DNA from: Argentina anserina
Lineage: Eukaryota > Streptophyta > Magnoliopsida > Rosales > Rosaceae
Assembly: GCF_933775445.1 (NCBI RefSeq)
Contig: NC_065873.1
Location: 21,142,001-21,206,000 of the forward strand
Length of the DNA stretch: 64,000 nt
Direction of reading: 5' to 3'
This document shows, piece after piece, positions 45,113 through 57,779 of the stretch (positions within the stretch are counted from its first letter, which is position 1; every line of letters begins with the position of its first letter). The notes under the pieces were generated by a model, which had not been told where the DNA came from, searched no databases, and worked only from the letters and a program-made list of their open reading frames with translations. The position numbers and the translations under genes are program-made.

Positions 45113-48100
45113 TTAATAGGATTTGTTCTGCTTGTTATCTCTCTTAAGCTGAACCTTTAATTTCTTACCACTTAATTGGTATCCATTCATAACAGATATA
45201 GCAGATTGAGCAGCCTCTTGTGAATCGTAACTTACAAATCCTGCAAATATACACTGCTTAGACAACAAAATTTACACAACTCACATGAAATTTTGCTAGA
45301 GAAATTATCTCACCAAAGCATTTGCTGACACCGGTTGCTTTATCAACAAAAACCTTGGCACTCAAAACTCTACCAAATCCTTGAAAGGCATTAGCAAGCT
45401 CCTCGTCTCCAAATTCTTGAGGTATGTGATATATAAATAAATTAGCACCAGGAGGACCTACGTAACAGAAAACAGAATGATTGACGAATACCACCACCAA
45501 TAACTTTCTTGTTAATCTGAAAAATCAACACATGTATAGATAACAACCTTCAACCTGACACCTGGAACTTCTACTAGCGCCTAAAGATGTGGCTGCGTTA
45601 CTGTTCACAACTAGAGGTGACAAAGAACCTGGTGAGGCGCTCAATGGCCGGGGACTCATCATTCCTCCCGGATATACCATTGGATGCTGAAGACCTGGAG
45701 CCGCAGGATAACCAGAACCCAGGTAACTTGGACGCATAGCAAAATTTCTAGGGGCAATATTAGGAGGAAGGTCAGGTGTAATTCGGTGCAACGCGGTTCC
45801 TTGATTTACAGGGGATACCATATTATGGAAACCTGGTTGATTTTGCAGTGCTGGCAAGCGGTACTGCATAAGGCCATAAGTTCCAGGAGCCTACAGTGGA
45901 ATGAACAATGATCAATTCATATGCTGCTAACCATGTTAGTCATTATACTGATAAACCAGAATTCAAAAAGGAAAAAAATAAAAAAAATAAAAAGACCATC
46001 GAACATTAAGAGCATATAAGGCCTGATCCTTGAGATTTTGAAGAACAGTTACAAAGATGCTCAAGAGTTCCTATTGCTACTGGGTAAAAAAACAGAATAA
46101 GTAAATTATGGCATAAAGGAATTGCATTCACCTGAATACTATAACCATTATATGAGGGAACATAACCCATAGGTAAGGCTCCAAATAAAGATGGAGGTTG
46201 TGAATCCGATATTGGCACATTAGCACCCTGAGAATGAGCTTTCTGAGCTCTCCGCGCTAGTCTTTCCTTTTCTGTGTCAGCCCATTTGACAACCAATGGA
46301 ACACTTGAACCCTGATAATGCAAGACATACCAATCATGAATTCAACTGAACCAAACATATCACTACACAGAACCGCTTAGAAGACTGCTATTCGATTTGA
46401 TACACTGATCGCTGACTTATCAGCTGACCAAATTTCTGACTCATCAATCATCAGCATAATTCATTCAATCAGAACAGAGACGTTTCTACTAATATGTGGG
46501 TCTTTATAAATACTAAAGGCATTTTCTCCCACTGCAACATCAATGTATTAGACACAGACCTCCATTTTGTGTTTTCCATTAATCTCTTCCAGGGCAGCAA
46601 GTGCTTGTTCTTTCGTCTCATACTTTAAAAATGCACAGCCTGACAAGTAGAGAGAAAATCAGTTATGAACTACCCAAGAAATAAACCTAACATATAGGAA
46701 CGCTAATTTACCTTTGCTCGTTTGCTGAGAACCCCTTAATAACTGTAGGTCCTTTACTGTTCCGTATTTAGAGAAAAGATCGGATACTTCAACTTCAGAA
46801 ACATTCTTAGGAAGCATACCAACAAAGAGCTTATGTTCTGAATTGCAGGGATAGATGGAGAATAATTAAGGTCCATTCCGTTATAGAACATTAAACTATA
46901 TGAAACAATTGAAATGCGAAAAGGTATTGATTCAAACAAACTTTGTAAAAGTAGTCTCAAGGAAAATTGGGTAACCGAATTATCAGATATCACACCTAGT
47001 CTTTCCAACTCGCCATCAGCATACTTCACTTGCAACGGACTCGATGCCTGAATTGGACAAAAGAACAGAGCAGCTATCAACAAAAATGAGACAAAACGAT
47101 TGAACGTGTTCTGAAAAGTTTCCACTGGCATAGGGAATTCAATTAGACAACAAAATCCGTTTTAGTTAACATTATATCTTCAATCAAATTACTCTGTTGA
47201 ACAACATTCATTAGATGGCATGGGAACGAGCCCAGTTCTTTCCTGGGAAACTACTTGAAGGTCCAGCAAGGCCTACAAAGATCCCCCAGTTGCTATAAAA
47301 CCTATGCCTGGAAGATGCCATGATGCTTGCCTAATTATAGTTCAGTGATCTATACTTTCTTATATGGTCTGACCAAGGTCACTGTGTTTCATCAGCTATA
47401 CTCATCAACCACCATTAATGTTAGTAAACTAACTTGCCTCATTTTCAATCCACTTCTCAATGCAATGTTTCTAAATATCTCCCTAAGGCTTAAACCCAGA
47501 ATAATCAGATCTTAGCTTCAACTAGTTCACATGAACCAATTCTACTTTGACTTCGTGGTAAATGTATGGCAATGCTCTGATATTCCACTGCAAGTTGTCA
47601 GCGGCCTAATACGCATCACCATGTACAAATCGTTTTCAGTTTGATTGTAATTGCAGCATTTTATGAGTTATGACTTAAAATTCACAGCATTGTTACACTA
47701 AATGATTAATGTCAAGAGTTCAATACACATTGCTATCCCTCTTCGCCAAATTGTGATTAGTAACTCAGCATCAGATTCTTAGCACGATAAAGGTCAACTT
47801 AAAAACAGTAACACTAATTAAGCACACAGATTCGAATCACATCGAACTTAACGAAGCTATGAACTTAACGAAGCTATGAACTTAGAACTTAGAAACAAGA
47901 AATGCATTAACAGAGATCCGAAACTAACCCCAGGCAATGTCTTCTTATTATGACATGCATTGACCGCCTTATCCGCTTCCTCCCTCGACGGACATATCAC
48001 AAAGCAGCACCCTGCACACCACCAAATCAAAACCACTCAATTAGTCCTCCAACCACGCCACTCAAATCGCCGCGAATCTCGCCGCGAATTACTCACATTC

Positions 48101-48339
48101 TCCTCCGTAACCAAAATATAAAAAAACCAGCACACATTTGAAGCGAAATTTGGGGTGCGGGACGAACCTCTAGACGCGCGCGTGGTCTTGTCCTTGATGA
48201 CGTTGACCTCGTCGACAAGAGAGAACTCTTGGAACATTGTAAGGAGTTGAGCTTCGTTCATGTGCTTCGGGACTTGCCCGACGAACAGCTTCACGCTCTC
48301 TTCGCTGTTCGGTCGCCCCTCCTTCCTCCCCTCCGCCAT
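45113..48339 (-). CDS. BRN1: BRN1/Bruno-like RNA-binding protein, three RRMs
   Basis: Nine exons on the minus strand: 48168-48339, 47929-48011, 46996-47047, 46712-46837, 46560-46639, 46132-46311, 45548-45890, 45314-45457 and 45113-45240. All phases agree, giving 435 residues (family about 440). RRM1 begins at residue 17 ([11 protein letters not shown]), RRM2 at about 105 ([13 protein letters not shown]), and RRM3 at about 350 ([46 protein letters not shown]). A Pro/Ser/Met-rich linker lies between RRM2 and RRM3. This is the CELF/Bruno layout; Arabidopsis BRN1 and BRN2 bind SOC1 mRNA to repress it, and the At4g03110 product is also known as RBP-DR1. The donor of exon 7 is gttgtt rather than gtaag-like. 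The 5' UTR has a CT microsatellite. Confidence 0.95.
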
Positions 48340-48379
48340 TACTTGCCCCCTTCTTCCTTCTTCTTCTTCTTCACTCAAG

Positions 48380-48399
48380 CTCTCTCTCTCTCTCTCTCT
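48380..48399. repeat. CT microsatellite in BRN1-like 5' UTR
   Basis: (CT)10 about 40 bp upstream of the BRN1-like start codon. Read as GA on the transcript strand, it is a common core-promoter or 5' UTR feature in plants. Confidence 0.85.
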
Positions 48400-48526
48400 T
48401 AACTTCCTCCCTCTTCGGTTGTTTTGTGTTCGGTTTCTCTCTCTAGATTCTCTCTCTCCCCTGTAAAAAGGGATTTTCGATTTTGAGTTTTTTTGTTTCT
48501 CTCTTCGCGGAGTCGTCTCAGGCAAA

Positions 48527-50823
48527 ATTGGGGATCTCTTCGTTTTTTTTTTTTAGATTTATTATGCTCACCTGGCCCTTGGATTTGCTACTTATTTACG
48601 GCGATGCCTTGCGGAGCAGTTCCAGTTCAATTATCAACGTCTTGGGGTCGATGTACACTGCGCAGTTCGAGTGGTGGGTGATGTTACTTCTTTGCCCTTG
48701 CATTTGTCTTTACCGGAGGACATTACGAAGTGTACCCCTCTTTGCATATTTATTGTGGATAAATAGTTTTTCTCTTTTCGCCTATTATTTAATAAAGAGA
48801 AGAACATGATCCATGCTCTCGAGTAAAGACTGAAACACATTTTGTTTGGTAGCATCGGTCATCTCTTTATATGTGATAGCTCATGAGTTCGACTTACAAT
48901 AAATTAATTATTGTATTTCAATTGTGTATGTTTATGTGTTTGTTAAAAAATATATGTAAATTGTAACTTTAAATGATAAGATGTCAAAATATTATAAAAT
49001 ACACATAAGATCATTTAACTGTTATTATGATACCGCGGTCATTATATTACACATGTATAGCCGTATGGGGTTTCTAAACTTAGTTATCCCACACATGACA
49101 ACCATTCATCAATCAAATCTCACTTACTAATAAATGTGTTGGTACTTGGTAGAGACAAGATAATGTAGCAAAATTTTAGAAAATAAATGAAGGGTAGCAA
49201 GACAAACTTTTGGTCACTTTATATTTTATATTTGTGTATAAAGATTTAATCATTGTCAATCCTTCCCTCCCACTTGGTTTGCACTTTTAATTTAAAAACA
49301 GCGACATGTCATTAGGTAGCTCAATTTGGGCAAATACAATATGACCCCAACAAGAAGCACCACCCATGCCATGCTCATCTATGCTTGCCCCTGGTTTTTA
49401 CTTCATTCTCAACATTCCCAAATATGCAAAAACAACAGCAACAAACACACCAATGATTAGTGAAAAAACAAACAGACAGAGGAATTACCCGTGGGTAATA
49501 TGGTGATTTTGGGTGGTTGACTACAGAACAACATAAAGAATGAGGTCATTTCAGATGAAAAGGGGAGGAAAAGGTTCTGGGCGGAAGGGAGGGGCAGAAG
49601 GGTAAATAAAGGGGAGGAGTGGTAGGGAGGGTAGTTAAGCGTGAAAACGGGTGGCAAAAGGATAAGAACGCCAGACTGTCCCGCCAAAGAGGCTGCTGTA
49701 GGAAGCAGCACCTCCTTCTCCAAGGTAGTGCCACTTCAACACAATAAACGTTACAACTTGCACTAGCTTCTGCACAGTAGTCAAAACCAGACAAATTGTG
49801 ACTCTGAGTTTCATACCTCCAATTTGAGCCTAATTTTTTTTGTAATGTGAGATCTTACTTGCCAATTTTGTTTTTAATAATTTCGTTCCCCCCTCCCCCC
49901 CCCCCCCCAATTTTCGGTTATACATATATCAAATTTATTAGAGTTTGACGTGACATGTTATGTTTGCACTCACCATACATAATATGTAGACTGAAAAGGA
50001 TCATTGTCAAGAAATATAGTTTTGTCGTTTTGTCAGCATCATAAGTGTTTCATATATCAAATTTATCAAAACACAATACATTTTTTAAATTAAGGCTAGA
50101 GTGATTTACTACTCTGAAACTTGGGAACAATTTCTGAAGTATGGTTTGTCAAATTGTTGTGTCGCATATGGAAAATGCAATTTAATCCAATGTGGATTAA
50201 TGTAGATTTATTGGCCGCCACCAAGATCCAGCTCACATCGTAAATGGGGTCCAAATTCCACCCTGCCATGCTGGACTATATCTTGGGTCAAAACACAAAG
50301 TGGGCCGAAGGTGACAAGAGCCTTTCCATTCAAATTGCAATGATTTGATGAGCTATACAACTTGACGTCTTCACCACTCAAGGATTTAATAGAACCATCA
50401 GCAGTTTTCCCACTAAGCTAGTATGGATTGTTAGGATTTATTTAACTCTGATTGTTCCTAAGCTAGTATATATTAAATATTAAATTATTAATATGCTGTC
50501 CTCGTCAACGCTCATGCTCAATTTCATATGCATGTTTTTCTATATACAAGAAACAAATATATAAACGAAAAAAATCACAATGACAACCTTTGCAAAACTG
50601 ATCTAAATGGAATACTAGGAGAACAATAGTGGGAAAACAATCAAACCAAGAGTCTCCTAATGCAAACAAAATGGGTAGAGCGATCCTGACTAAGATTTAC
50701 CAATCAATAAGCTAAAAAGTTTGTCTCACAAAAAAAATGTGTTGAAATTGAATGAAGTGAACTCGTGCAAGAGAAGTTTGGTATCTTCAACTAACTCATT
50801 TTAATGTTTTTAAGCTGCATTGA
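48527..50823. other. Intergenic, no gene recognised
   Basis: Includes a GC-richer patch at 49440-49800 with overlapping short frames but no family match, and a C-tract at 49890-49908. Nothing else identifiable. Confidence 0.5.
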
Positions 50824-50838
50824 GTTTCTTAATACAAT

Positions 50839-51929
50839 TAAAATCAAGTTTTATACTTATCAAGAGGGGGAGAGCTCCGTCAAAACCGGTGGTGCTCTAG
50901 GGTTTATAATTTTTTTTTGTTTTCCCTATGACGACACGTCCTTCGATGCTTCCGTTGGACGGGAGTTGTGGCGGGTCCATGGGGGATTAGCTTGGGGGGA
51001 TGATGATGGTGAGTCTCTGGAGAGCGGCAACTCTAGTGTAGCCGGAAATCTGTTATGGTTTCAATGGCAGCGGCTAATCTTCAATGACGATGTTATGGCA
51101 CTGATGGTGAAGCGATGAGTAGAGTTTTGTCAGAAGGTGGAGCGGGGCATGTGCAGAGATTAGAGAAGGAGAGGTGACTATGGCAATAACTACCTTGGGT
51201 TTTGTCCAGGTTGGATTTTGGTGTCTCGCCGCTGGGCTAGATTTGGACGAGTAGGGTGTCGCTACTATGCCGCAAACATGGTCAGAGCTTCTCTGGTGAT
51301 GGCTTGCATCGAAGAACAACGGTTTCGTGATCGAAAGATTTATCCATGGCTTGTTGCTTCTTTGTAGATTCAAGGGAGGTGGGCATGTGTCATTGACCTT
51401 GGGTTGGGTCAATTATGTTTGTTTAGGTGGGCTTGGGTCTTTTGACCCATGTTTGTTTACTTTTTTTGTTTTTAGTTTTTAAGTGGTTTTTCTCGTCCAT
51501 GCTCCTTAAGAGTGGGTTTAGGGTGTTGTTAGGTGAGGTTTGGTTATATTGTTGAGCGCACATGTGTTATGGTGCATGCCATTTTCAAGGATTATTTAAA
51601 ATTCAGTCTTTTCTGGGTGTCAATGTAATGAGGATGTTGTCTTTGCAAATATGTTTGAGGGTTTGGTATTTGATGATATAAGAGCGGTTTTCTTCTTGAA
51701 ATTGGTGACAAGTAGGTTATCGACTACTTTTAGAATTCGATTTGATTGGTTTGACATTAGGTCTTATTGACTCATGTCTATTATTTTTTGCAATAGTCAT
51801 GTGACTAGTAGTGTTGGTCGAATGGAGTGTGGAGAATCTAGTTTCACCACCAAGTGTTCCTTATTGTAATCATATTTTGGAGATATATATATATATATAT
51901 ATATATTATTTTCTCATAAAAAAAGAAGC
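50839..51929 (+). mobile_element. Non-LTR retroposon, 1.09 kb
   Basis: Flanked by a 15-bp target duplication with one mismatch, gtttcttaatacaat (50824-50838) and gtttctttatacaat (51930-51944). The 3' end is (TA)n followed by tattttctcataaaaaaag, typical of plant LINE tails. The 5' half is GC-rich (50860-51260). No reverse transcriptase or endonuclease motif. Same general architecture as 13592-14779. Confidence 0.75.
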
Positions 51930-51944
51930 GTTTCTTTATACAAT

Positions 51945-52755
51945 AGGTTTGTAATGGTTACTAGACCTTGTTGAAAATACGTGTATGTTCACACCGTGAT
52001 AGTTCACACTTCGGTCAACATTCTAGCTAGTTAGTCAAATATGATCAATGCATTAACAGTTGTAGTACATTTGTGAGCTAGCACACTTGATAATCGCATT
52101 AAGTAGTCAAAATTGTAGCTGGTACGAAACTCTTAAAAGAATCTCAAATAGTATTACTAATTTGGCATTTTCTAACAATTTAGTAAAAATTAAGGTAGAT
52201 TTGAAGTTCGGCAGAATTGTTAAAATGTTACTAAATTTGATATTTGTTGAACAAAATTGCTAAAGTTGTCAATTGACTCAAGCATAACTTAAAAACTAGC
52301 TAAATATTCATTCAGGTAGTGTTACTCTACAATGTGAGAATATTTAGCAATCATTGCTGGAACAACATTGTTAAATTGATTGCTAAAACCCACAAATTTT
52401 GCTAAATATAGCAACAACAACAGGTTTTATAAAAAATGTGGAATTATCGGTTTGCAATTTTTTTTATAGGAAAAACACCATTATTTGCTCCAACACCATT
52501 TTTGTCGTACCAGAAAAAAAATTCTTATATATTAAATTTCTAAAATAAAAAATTGAAAAGAAATGTTTCTTTTCATTTTAAAAGAAGAAGAAGAAATGTT
52601 TCTTTCCTTTTCTATTTAGGACGAGGAATGAATCAATCCTATTTAATTGAGGAATGAACCAAAAGTCCAAACCCTATTTATATCCCTAATAACACTGTTG
52701 CCGCACAACTCACCTATAGTCTTATGGTTTCTAAGATCGATCGAAAATCACCATA
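51945..52755. other. Intergenic / promoter side of lipase gene
   Basis: AT-rich, no gene. 52130-52440 repeats the phrase around 'ttgctaaa' several times without clear periodicity. Confidence 0.5.
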
Positions 52756-54168
52756 ATGAACATAGCTCAAGGCCTCGTAAGAGGCAGCCTGCATTCGCTA
52801 GAAGCGGTTTGCAAGGCAGTTTGCCACTTTGTGTGGAAGCCGGCCGCCGTCGCCACCGCCGCTACTCTTGAAACGAAGATTACCTGTCACCCACAAAATC
52901 TTCTCCCCGAAAAACGAACTAGATTCGAGAGTCTTTTCTCCCTCCTGGATTGGATCACCGGAGGAAGCCGCCGCGGCTGTGATGCGGATGAAGTGATAGC
53001 CAAGGAGAAAACAGTAGTGGAAGCGAAGCCTCCTCCTCCTCATCCGGACGACTTTCATGTGTGCGGTCCTCGCAATGTGGCTCGCCCCAATTGGAGAGAT
53101 CTCATCAGATCAAGTTGGAAGGACGACAAGTACAAGAGAAGCGTAATTGCATGCTTCACACACGCAATGTACTTGCTTGAGATGGACAGACAGGAGAAGA
53201 GAGAAGCAGCCTTAGCTGTTGCTCCGAAATGGTGGGAGCCCTTCAAGTATAAGCTCACCAAGACCCTTGTAGACGAAAGGGATGGATCCATTTTCGGCGC
53301 CATTCTGGAATGGGATCAATCTGCAGCACTTGGTGATTTTGTTGTCATGAAACCAAGTGGCGCATCGAGGGCGGTTTTAGCCCTGAGAGGCACATTGCTC
53401 AAGTTTCCGACGATTAGGAGCGACATTGAAGATGACATTCGTTACGTTACGTGGGAGAGCTTGAAGGGTTCTGTTAGGTTTGGAGTGACTTTGGAGGCTT
53501 TGAAATCAGTGGCAGAAAAGTATGGAAGTGAAAATGTGTGCATTGCAGGTCATTCATTAGGAGCTGGTTTTGCTCTACAAGTTGGAAAAGCATTAGCTAA
53601 ACAAGGGATGTATGTAGAAACTCATCTGTTCAATCCGCCTTCGATTTCACTAGCACCAACCTTGAGGTATATTAGAAAGAAAGCAGGATTTGTTTGGGAC
53701 AGGTTTATGTCAGTGCTTCATTTGAAGATTGATCAGAGTCATGTTAAACACAGTGAGGTAATAGTTGGGGATGATAAGAAGACTATTGATTTTTTTGGGT
53801 TCAAGAATTGGATACCAAACTTTTCGGGTTTAATGAATCGCAGCACGGGTTTGGTAAAATGGTTGCCTCATCTGTATGTGAATAAAAGTGACTACATCTG
53901 TTGCTTCTATGCTGACCTTGACGAGGTAACAGAAGGAAATGATGCTGGTGAGAAGAAGAATGTGTGTCGGAGAACAAATGGGCAAGTTGCAGCGAAGCTG
54001 TTTGTGATGTCAAAGCAAAATCAAAGGTTTCTAGAAGCACATAGCTTACAGCAATGGTGGTCTGCAGATTTGGAGCTTCAGATGGCTCTCCACAACAGTA
54101 AGCTTGTCAGAAGGCAGCTGAGATCCTTGTATAGCCTTGCAGGTCCTCAACATATACTTGCTAGATAA
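52756..54168 (+). CDS. At4g10955-like lipase (alpha/beta hydrolase, class 3 type)
   Basis: Single-exon frame of 470 residues, ATG at 52756, TAA at 54168. The core (about residues 100-470) matches the plant GDSL esterase/lipase At4g10955-like family: W-R-D-L-I-R-S-S, MYLLEMDRQEKR, APKWWEPFKYKL, GSIFGAILEWD, VLALRGTLLKFPT, FNPPSISLA, and a histidine-containing C-terminus EAHSLQQWW. The nucleophile elbow is G-H-S-L-G with Ser267. Despite the database name GDSL, the fold is that of class 3 lipases. The enzyme probably hydrolyses acyl esters; the substrate is unknown. Residues 1-100 form an extension rich in charged residues and proline that is longer than in the Arabidopsis protein. This gene is the one member that does not fit the conserved block around it. 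Confidence 0.88.
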   Translation: MNIAQGLVRGSLHSLEAVCKAVCHFVWKPAAVATAATLETKITCHPQNLLPEKRTRFESLFSLLDWITGGSRRGCDADEVIAKEKTVVEAKPPPPHPDDFHVCGPRNVARPNWRDLIRSSWKDDKYKRSVIACFTHAMYLLEMDRQEKREAALAVAPKWWEPFKYKLTKTLVDERDGSIFGAILEWDQSAALGDFVVMKPSGASRAVLALRGTLLKFPTIRSDIEDDIRYVTWESLKGSVRFGVTLEALKSVAEKYGSENVCIAGHSLGAGFALQVGKALAKQGMYVETHLFNPPSISLAPTLRYIRKKAGFVWDRFMSVLHLKIDQSHVKHSEVIVGDDKKTIDFFGFKNWIPNFSGLMNRSTGLVKWLPHLYVNKSDYICCFYADLDEVTEGNDAGEKKNVCRRTNGQVAAKLFVMSKQNQRFLEAHSLQQWWSADLELQMALHNSKLVRRQLRSLYSLAGPQHILAR

Positions 54169-55168
54169 CATGGGCGCCTTGTTTCCATTGTTTGATGAAC
54201 AAATTGTTTCTTGCATGTGTATGTTACTTTTCAGTAATTTGGTATTTCATATTGTCTACTGCGTTTGCTTAGAATAAAACAAAAAAAAACTAGTCGAAAT
54301 TTTAGATTTGCATTTGAAGTTTTTTGGTATCTCAAATTGTTCTCTTGTCAACTGTTTGGACTTAGGTGTGAAGTAGTCTGATAAGCTCCAATAGAGAAAG
54401 CAGAGCAGGAAGTTCTGGAATTCAAGGCTTGTTTTGAAAACAAACACTAGCTAGATGTTTTGATACATCAGCTTTCTTTTGCTCACAGCCTCAGAAGCAA
54501 TGTGGTAACAAAGAAAGCCTCCCTAACTATCTACCAAATGCTTGTTGATGACTACCTGGAAGTTCCAAATTATCACCACTGAGCAAAGGTAAGATCATGA
54601 AAGTGTGTTTTCAAAACAAGCCGCCCTTGCTATCTAGCAAGTAGCAAGTGTTTGTTTTCATTGCTGTATGAATAAATAGTTATTGAAAACTAATCAATAC
54701 ATCAAGTATCACCTAGTGGTTTTTATATTCGATCAGACAAAGTCGTGAAAATGTTGCTCATATAAAAAAAGAACTATGAACTGAACTGATGAAAATATAT
54801 CATGACAAAATGCATCTGCTTTATTATTATTGCAACATAAAATGAAGATACAAGTGTTGCAGTTCTCGAAGATACTGTTCTGTTCAATAGGATACATCCA
54901 GCCGATTTAAAATTGTTGGATGCATGATGATGATACACAATATAAAGTTATACGGATCAAATAATTGGACCCTCGCCAATTGAGGGGTATAATGATATGC
55001 AGGGATACCATTCTCAAACAGATTTCCTTCATAACTGTACTTCAAAAATCAGCTAAAAAGTTGAACAAAGCTTCTAGTAAAACAAACCAACCGAAAATGG
55101 GGAGAGGAGAGAATTTTCTTTATATATAGCAGTGGATATGCAATTGCAGACTAAATCCCGTGGCTTGA
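54169..55168. other. Intergenic, with a palindromic segment
   Basis: No gene. Contains the inverted repeat at 54426-54660. Confidence 0.55.
54426..54660. repeat. Inverted repeat, 17-bp perfect arms plus second pair
   Basis: ggcttgttttgaaaaca at 54426-54442 is the exact reverse complement of 54606-54622. The adjacent gaaaacaaacactagct (54436-54452) matches the reverse complement of 54644-54660 with one mismatch. It may be a decayed MITE or a local inversion-duplication of the lipase 3' region. Confidence 0.75.
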
Positions 55169-57252
55169 TTAGATTGCTTTCAATCCAACAAGCTCACGCA
55201 GCTGCTCACAGACTACAAAGGTAATTGTCGTTTGTGGACCCAATCTCGCAAACATTGCAAGGCTCCTGAAAAATAAAGTGGTTTTAGATTGCATGGAATC
55301 AATATACAAGGCTGTATCCAGAGCCTGAAAAGAAACTCACCCCTTGTAAAGACCTCTAGGGCCTTCTGTACGCAAGACCTGAAATAAGGACATGGTCAAA
55401 TTGTTAGTTTAGGGACTGAGGTTCAAGATGATCCACAAAGTCTAAGAAATTTGGTTTTGGAAAAGCTGTCAGATGCTCCTATATTTTGTGAAACTCTGCT
55501 ATAGGAAACAATGAATGGAACTTAATAATAAAGCAAAAACTGTGCAGTAAGAAAGAATAGTTTCGACTTCATACCTGATATGCACACTGAAATCCATTCC
55601 TATAGCTTCCAACTCCTTTCGATTCCTGTTGAAGCATGAGACGGGTTTTTATCATGTCTACAGGTGCTGTCAGGAGGGTACTCACCAAGCCTGCTACTGT
55701 GCTCGAACTTCATAAAGTGCAGAATATATATTGTTAGTTTTGTAAAACAAATTTCATAAAATGATGTTAAAAACTTGTTGCTATCAGAACATGAACAGCA
55801 CATATTCTAAACACAAACAAAGACAGTATCTGACACAGAAAAACTCAATACAAACACAAGTTTCCAAATCAACTAGCCCCAAATTGAATATATTATCCAA
55901 TTTCATCTTATTTTACTGAGTGTTTCCATGTATTTTAATGACCCTGACTTCAAATGGTAACGGCATACAATGTCAATCTCTTCCCTTGAAGAACTGGAAA
56001 AATTTCATACAATAAAATGTAAATTTTATATGCATACGGTGTCATACGTGAGATGTAGATGGAATCCTTCTTCAAGTGGCGTCCGCCTAACCAACATCTG
56101 CAATAATAGGAAGTTGATGGAATCAAAAGGGAAGCTAAAACACAGTTACTGTTCATACCAGCAATCAAACATTAATGATTAGTAACTGGAAATTACTTCG
56201 TTGATATTCAAAGTGAAAAAGAGCATGCTTAGAACTTGACCCGCTTGGTTTCATCATAGGTTGCAAGTTGTGTTGCAGTCAATGTAGCAGCTCTAGCCAT
56301 AGCAGGGCCAACCCCCTTCCAAAGAGCTTTCACTCCCTCTTCAGAAATGATTGCACGCAGTTCCCCAGCTGCACCTTTTCTCAAGTTTGGATTCATCTGT
56401 AGTCGCACCTAATGGTAGGAGGCAAATGACTTCTTAACTCAAGTTTGAAAAATGAAAAAAGAAAAAAAAGGAGAGAATAAGTTCAAAAGGTCTTGCATGA
56501 TGCTACTACCTTCAAAACCTCAACAGGATTCGTCAATGCAGTAGCGATTGCACCAGCAAATCCTGCGGATCCAATCTTAACAAAAACATTGTTGGACCCA
56601 AAAGCCCAATAGCAGGCATACTTTGAAGGTTCATACAATCCTAAACGGAGACCTCCATACAGCACAGACCTTGTCAATGCAGGTGTCAGTCCCAGATACA
56701 AAAATCTCGGTCCTTCATTCTTAAAAACTTGAACAAACAATGGTCCCTGTACAACACCCTCATGAAGTCATTATCAATCTACCCCAATCCATGCAAGCAA
56801 GAATAAAGTACCAAGACAAGCTAGGGAAATGTACCATTCCAGTAAGAGGACCTTTCTGCCCGACAAGCTGCATTTGCAGCCTAACTTTGAGCACATCTGT
56901 ATCATCAAAACAAACGTTAATCTCCTTGCTTCTATATACCAACGTAAACCTCATCAACAACTTGTTCATATAATTGATGCATGTCTGAAGCTGTTCTATT
57001 ACCAAACAAGACTTTCAACAAAATATAAGCTATGAAACTATTAATGCAAGTTACGCAACATAACAAACATCACGCTAAACAGACAACCAACACAATGGAA
57101 AGCTCAAAAAGTGAAACAGTAATTTCAAATAATTTACCTAAAGGGTGAGTGACTGTAGTAGCCACAGCAACGGAGAGTCCACTTGTACCGAAATGATAGG
57201 CCACACCGGACGGTGAAACCAACCCCCAACTCGGCTTCCCATCCGCTTTCAT
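55169..57252 (-). CDS. Mitochondrial substrate carrier, ucpB-like (SLC25 family)
   Basis: Eight exons on the minus strand: 57138-57252, 56835-56896, 56510-56746, 56241-56408, 56048-56097, 55575-55707, 55341-55378 and 55169-55265, giving 299 residues. That is the normal size of a mitochondrial carrier. Three signature motifs PX(D/E)XX(K/R) are visible: H-P-L-D-V-L-K-V-R near residue 36, N-P-V-E-V-L-K near 132, and A-P-V-D-M-I-K-T-R near 225, one per two-helix repeat. Such proteins exchange small metabolites or protons across the inner mitochondrial membrane; the plant ucpB-like group has no firmly known substrate. Start chosen at ATG 57252 (M-K-A-D-G-K-P): an upstream exon ending at 57456 is in frame but has no ATG. 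It matches At4g03115 by position (from memory). Confidence 0.94.
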
Positions 57253-57779
57253 TCTCCCTGAACAAAAATTACCACACACAGTTAAACACTGAATTCCAAC
57301 TCTCTGTTGGAAATCTCGAACACCTGCGATCGCAGAGAAAGTTGAAGCCTTTGAATAAAGAAAAAAAAAGAGCTTAAGTTCATTTACCAAACCAACACAG
57401 TTTTGATATCAACAATAGAAATGTAAAACTCCGGCGGTAAAAAGAATCAGACAACCTGAAGAAAGCCCAGATTTTCCGGACGCAGATTTCGCTTTTGGCT
57501 TCCGAGTTTCTCTCCGGTCAAGTTTAGACACCTCCGACTTTTTCGGCTGCGCTGTTCGAAATAAGAAAATTTGGCTAGCACAACGACGCACCGGTTTTTA
57601 TATCCGTCTTCCGCTAAAATGATAAACGACACGTCGTTTTTGTTTTTTGGGCTTTAAATTAACCCGAGTTTTCTTCGTTTAAATATAAAAGCCAGAGAAG
57701 CCCAGAAAGCGTCGTCTCACTTTTCTCCTCTAGGGTTTTGGCGCTACTCCAGTTCTCTGGTTTCCAACGATTCAGAGCA
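57253..57779. promoter_or_regulatory. Divergent promoter between carrier and U1C genes
   Basis: 527 bp separate the two start codons, which point away from each other. It contains a telo-box (TAGGGTTT, 57731-57738) close to the U1C start, and AAGCCCAG/GGGCTTT elements (57650-57705), of the kind common in plant housekeeping and RNA-processing gene promoters. A 5' UTR exon of the carrier gene with splice donor CAG|gttgt at 57456 occupies part of it. Confidence 0.55.

Noticed and set aside
48037..48525. 162-residue frame extending the BRN1-like first exon upstream and downstream
   Set aside because: The upstream part is CT/GA-repeat 5' UTR and the downstream part reads through the first intron; family homology starts at M-A-E-G.
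49440..49800. GC-richer patch with short overlapping frames as a gene
   Set aside because: Frames are proline/leucine-rich low-complexity translations in several registers, with no conserved motif.
57409..57632. Upstream coding exon for the mitochondrial carrier
   Set aside because: It is in frame across the splice junction, but its apparent starts are GTG, not ATG, so it is treated as 5' UTR.
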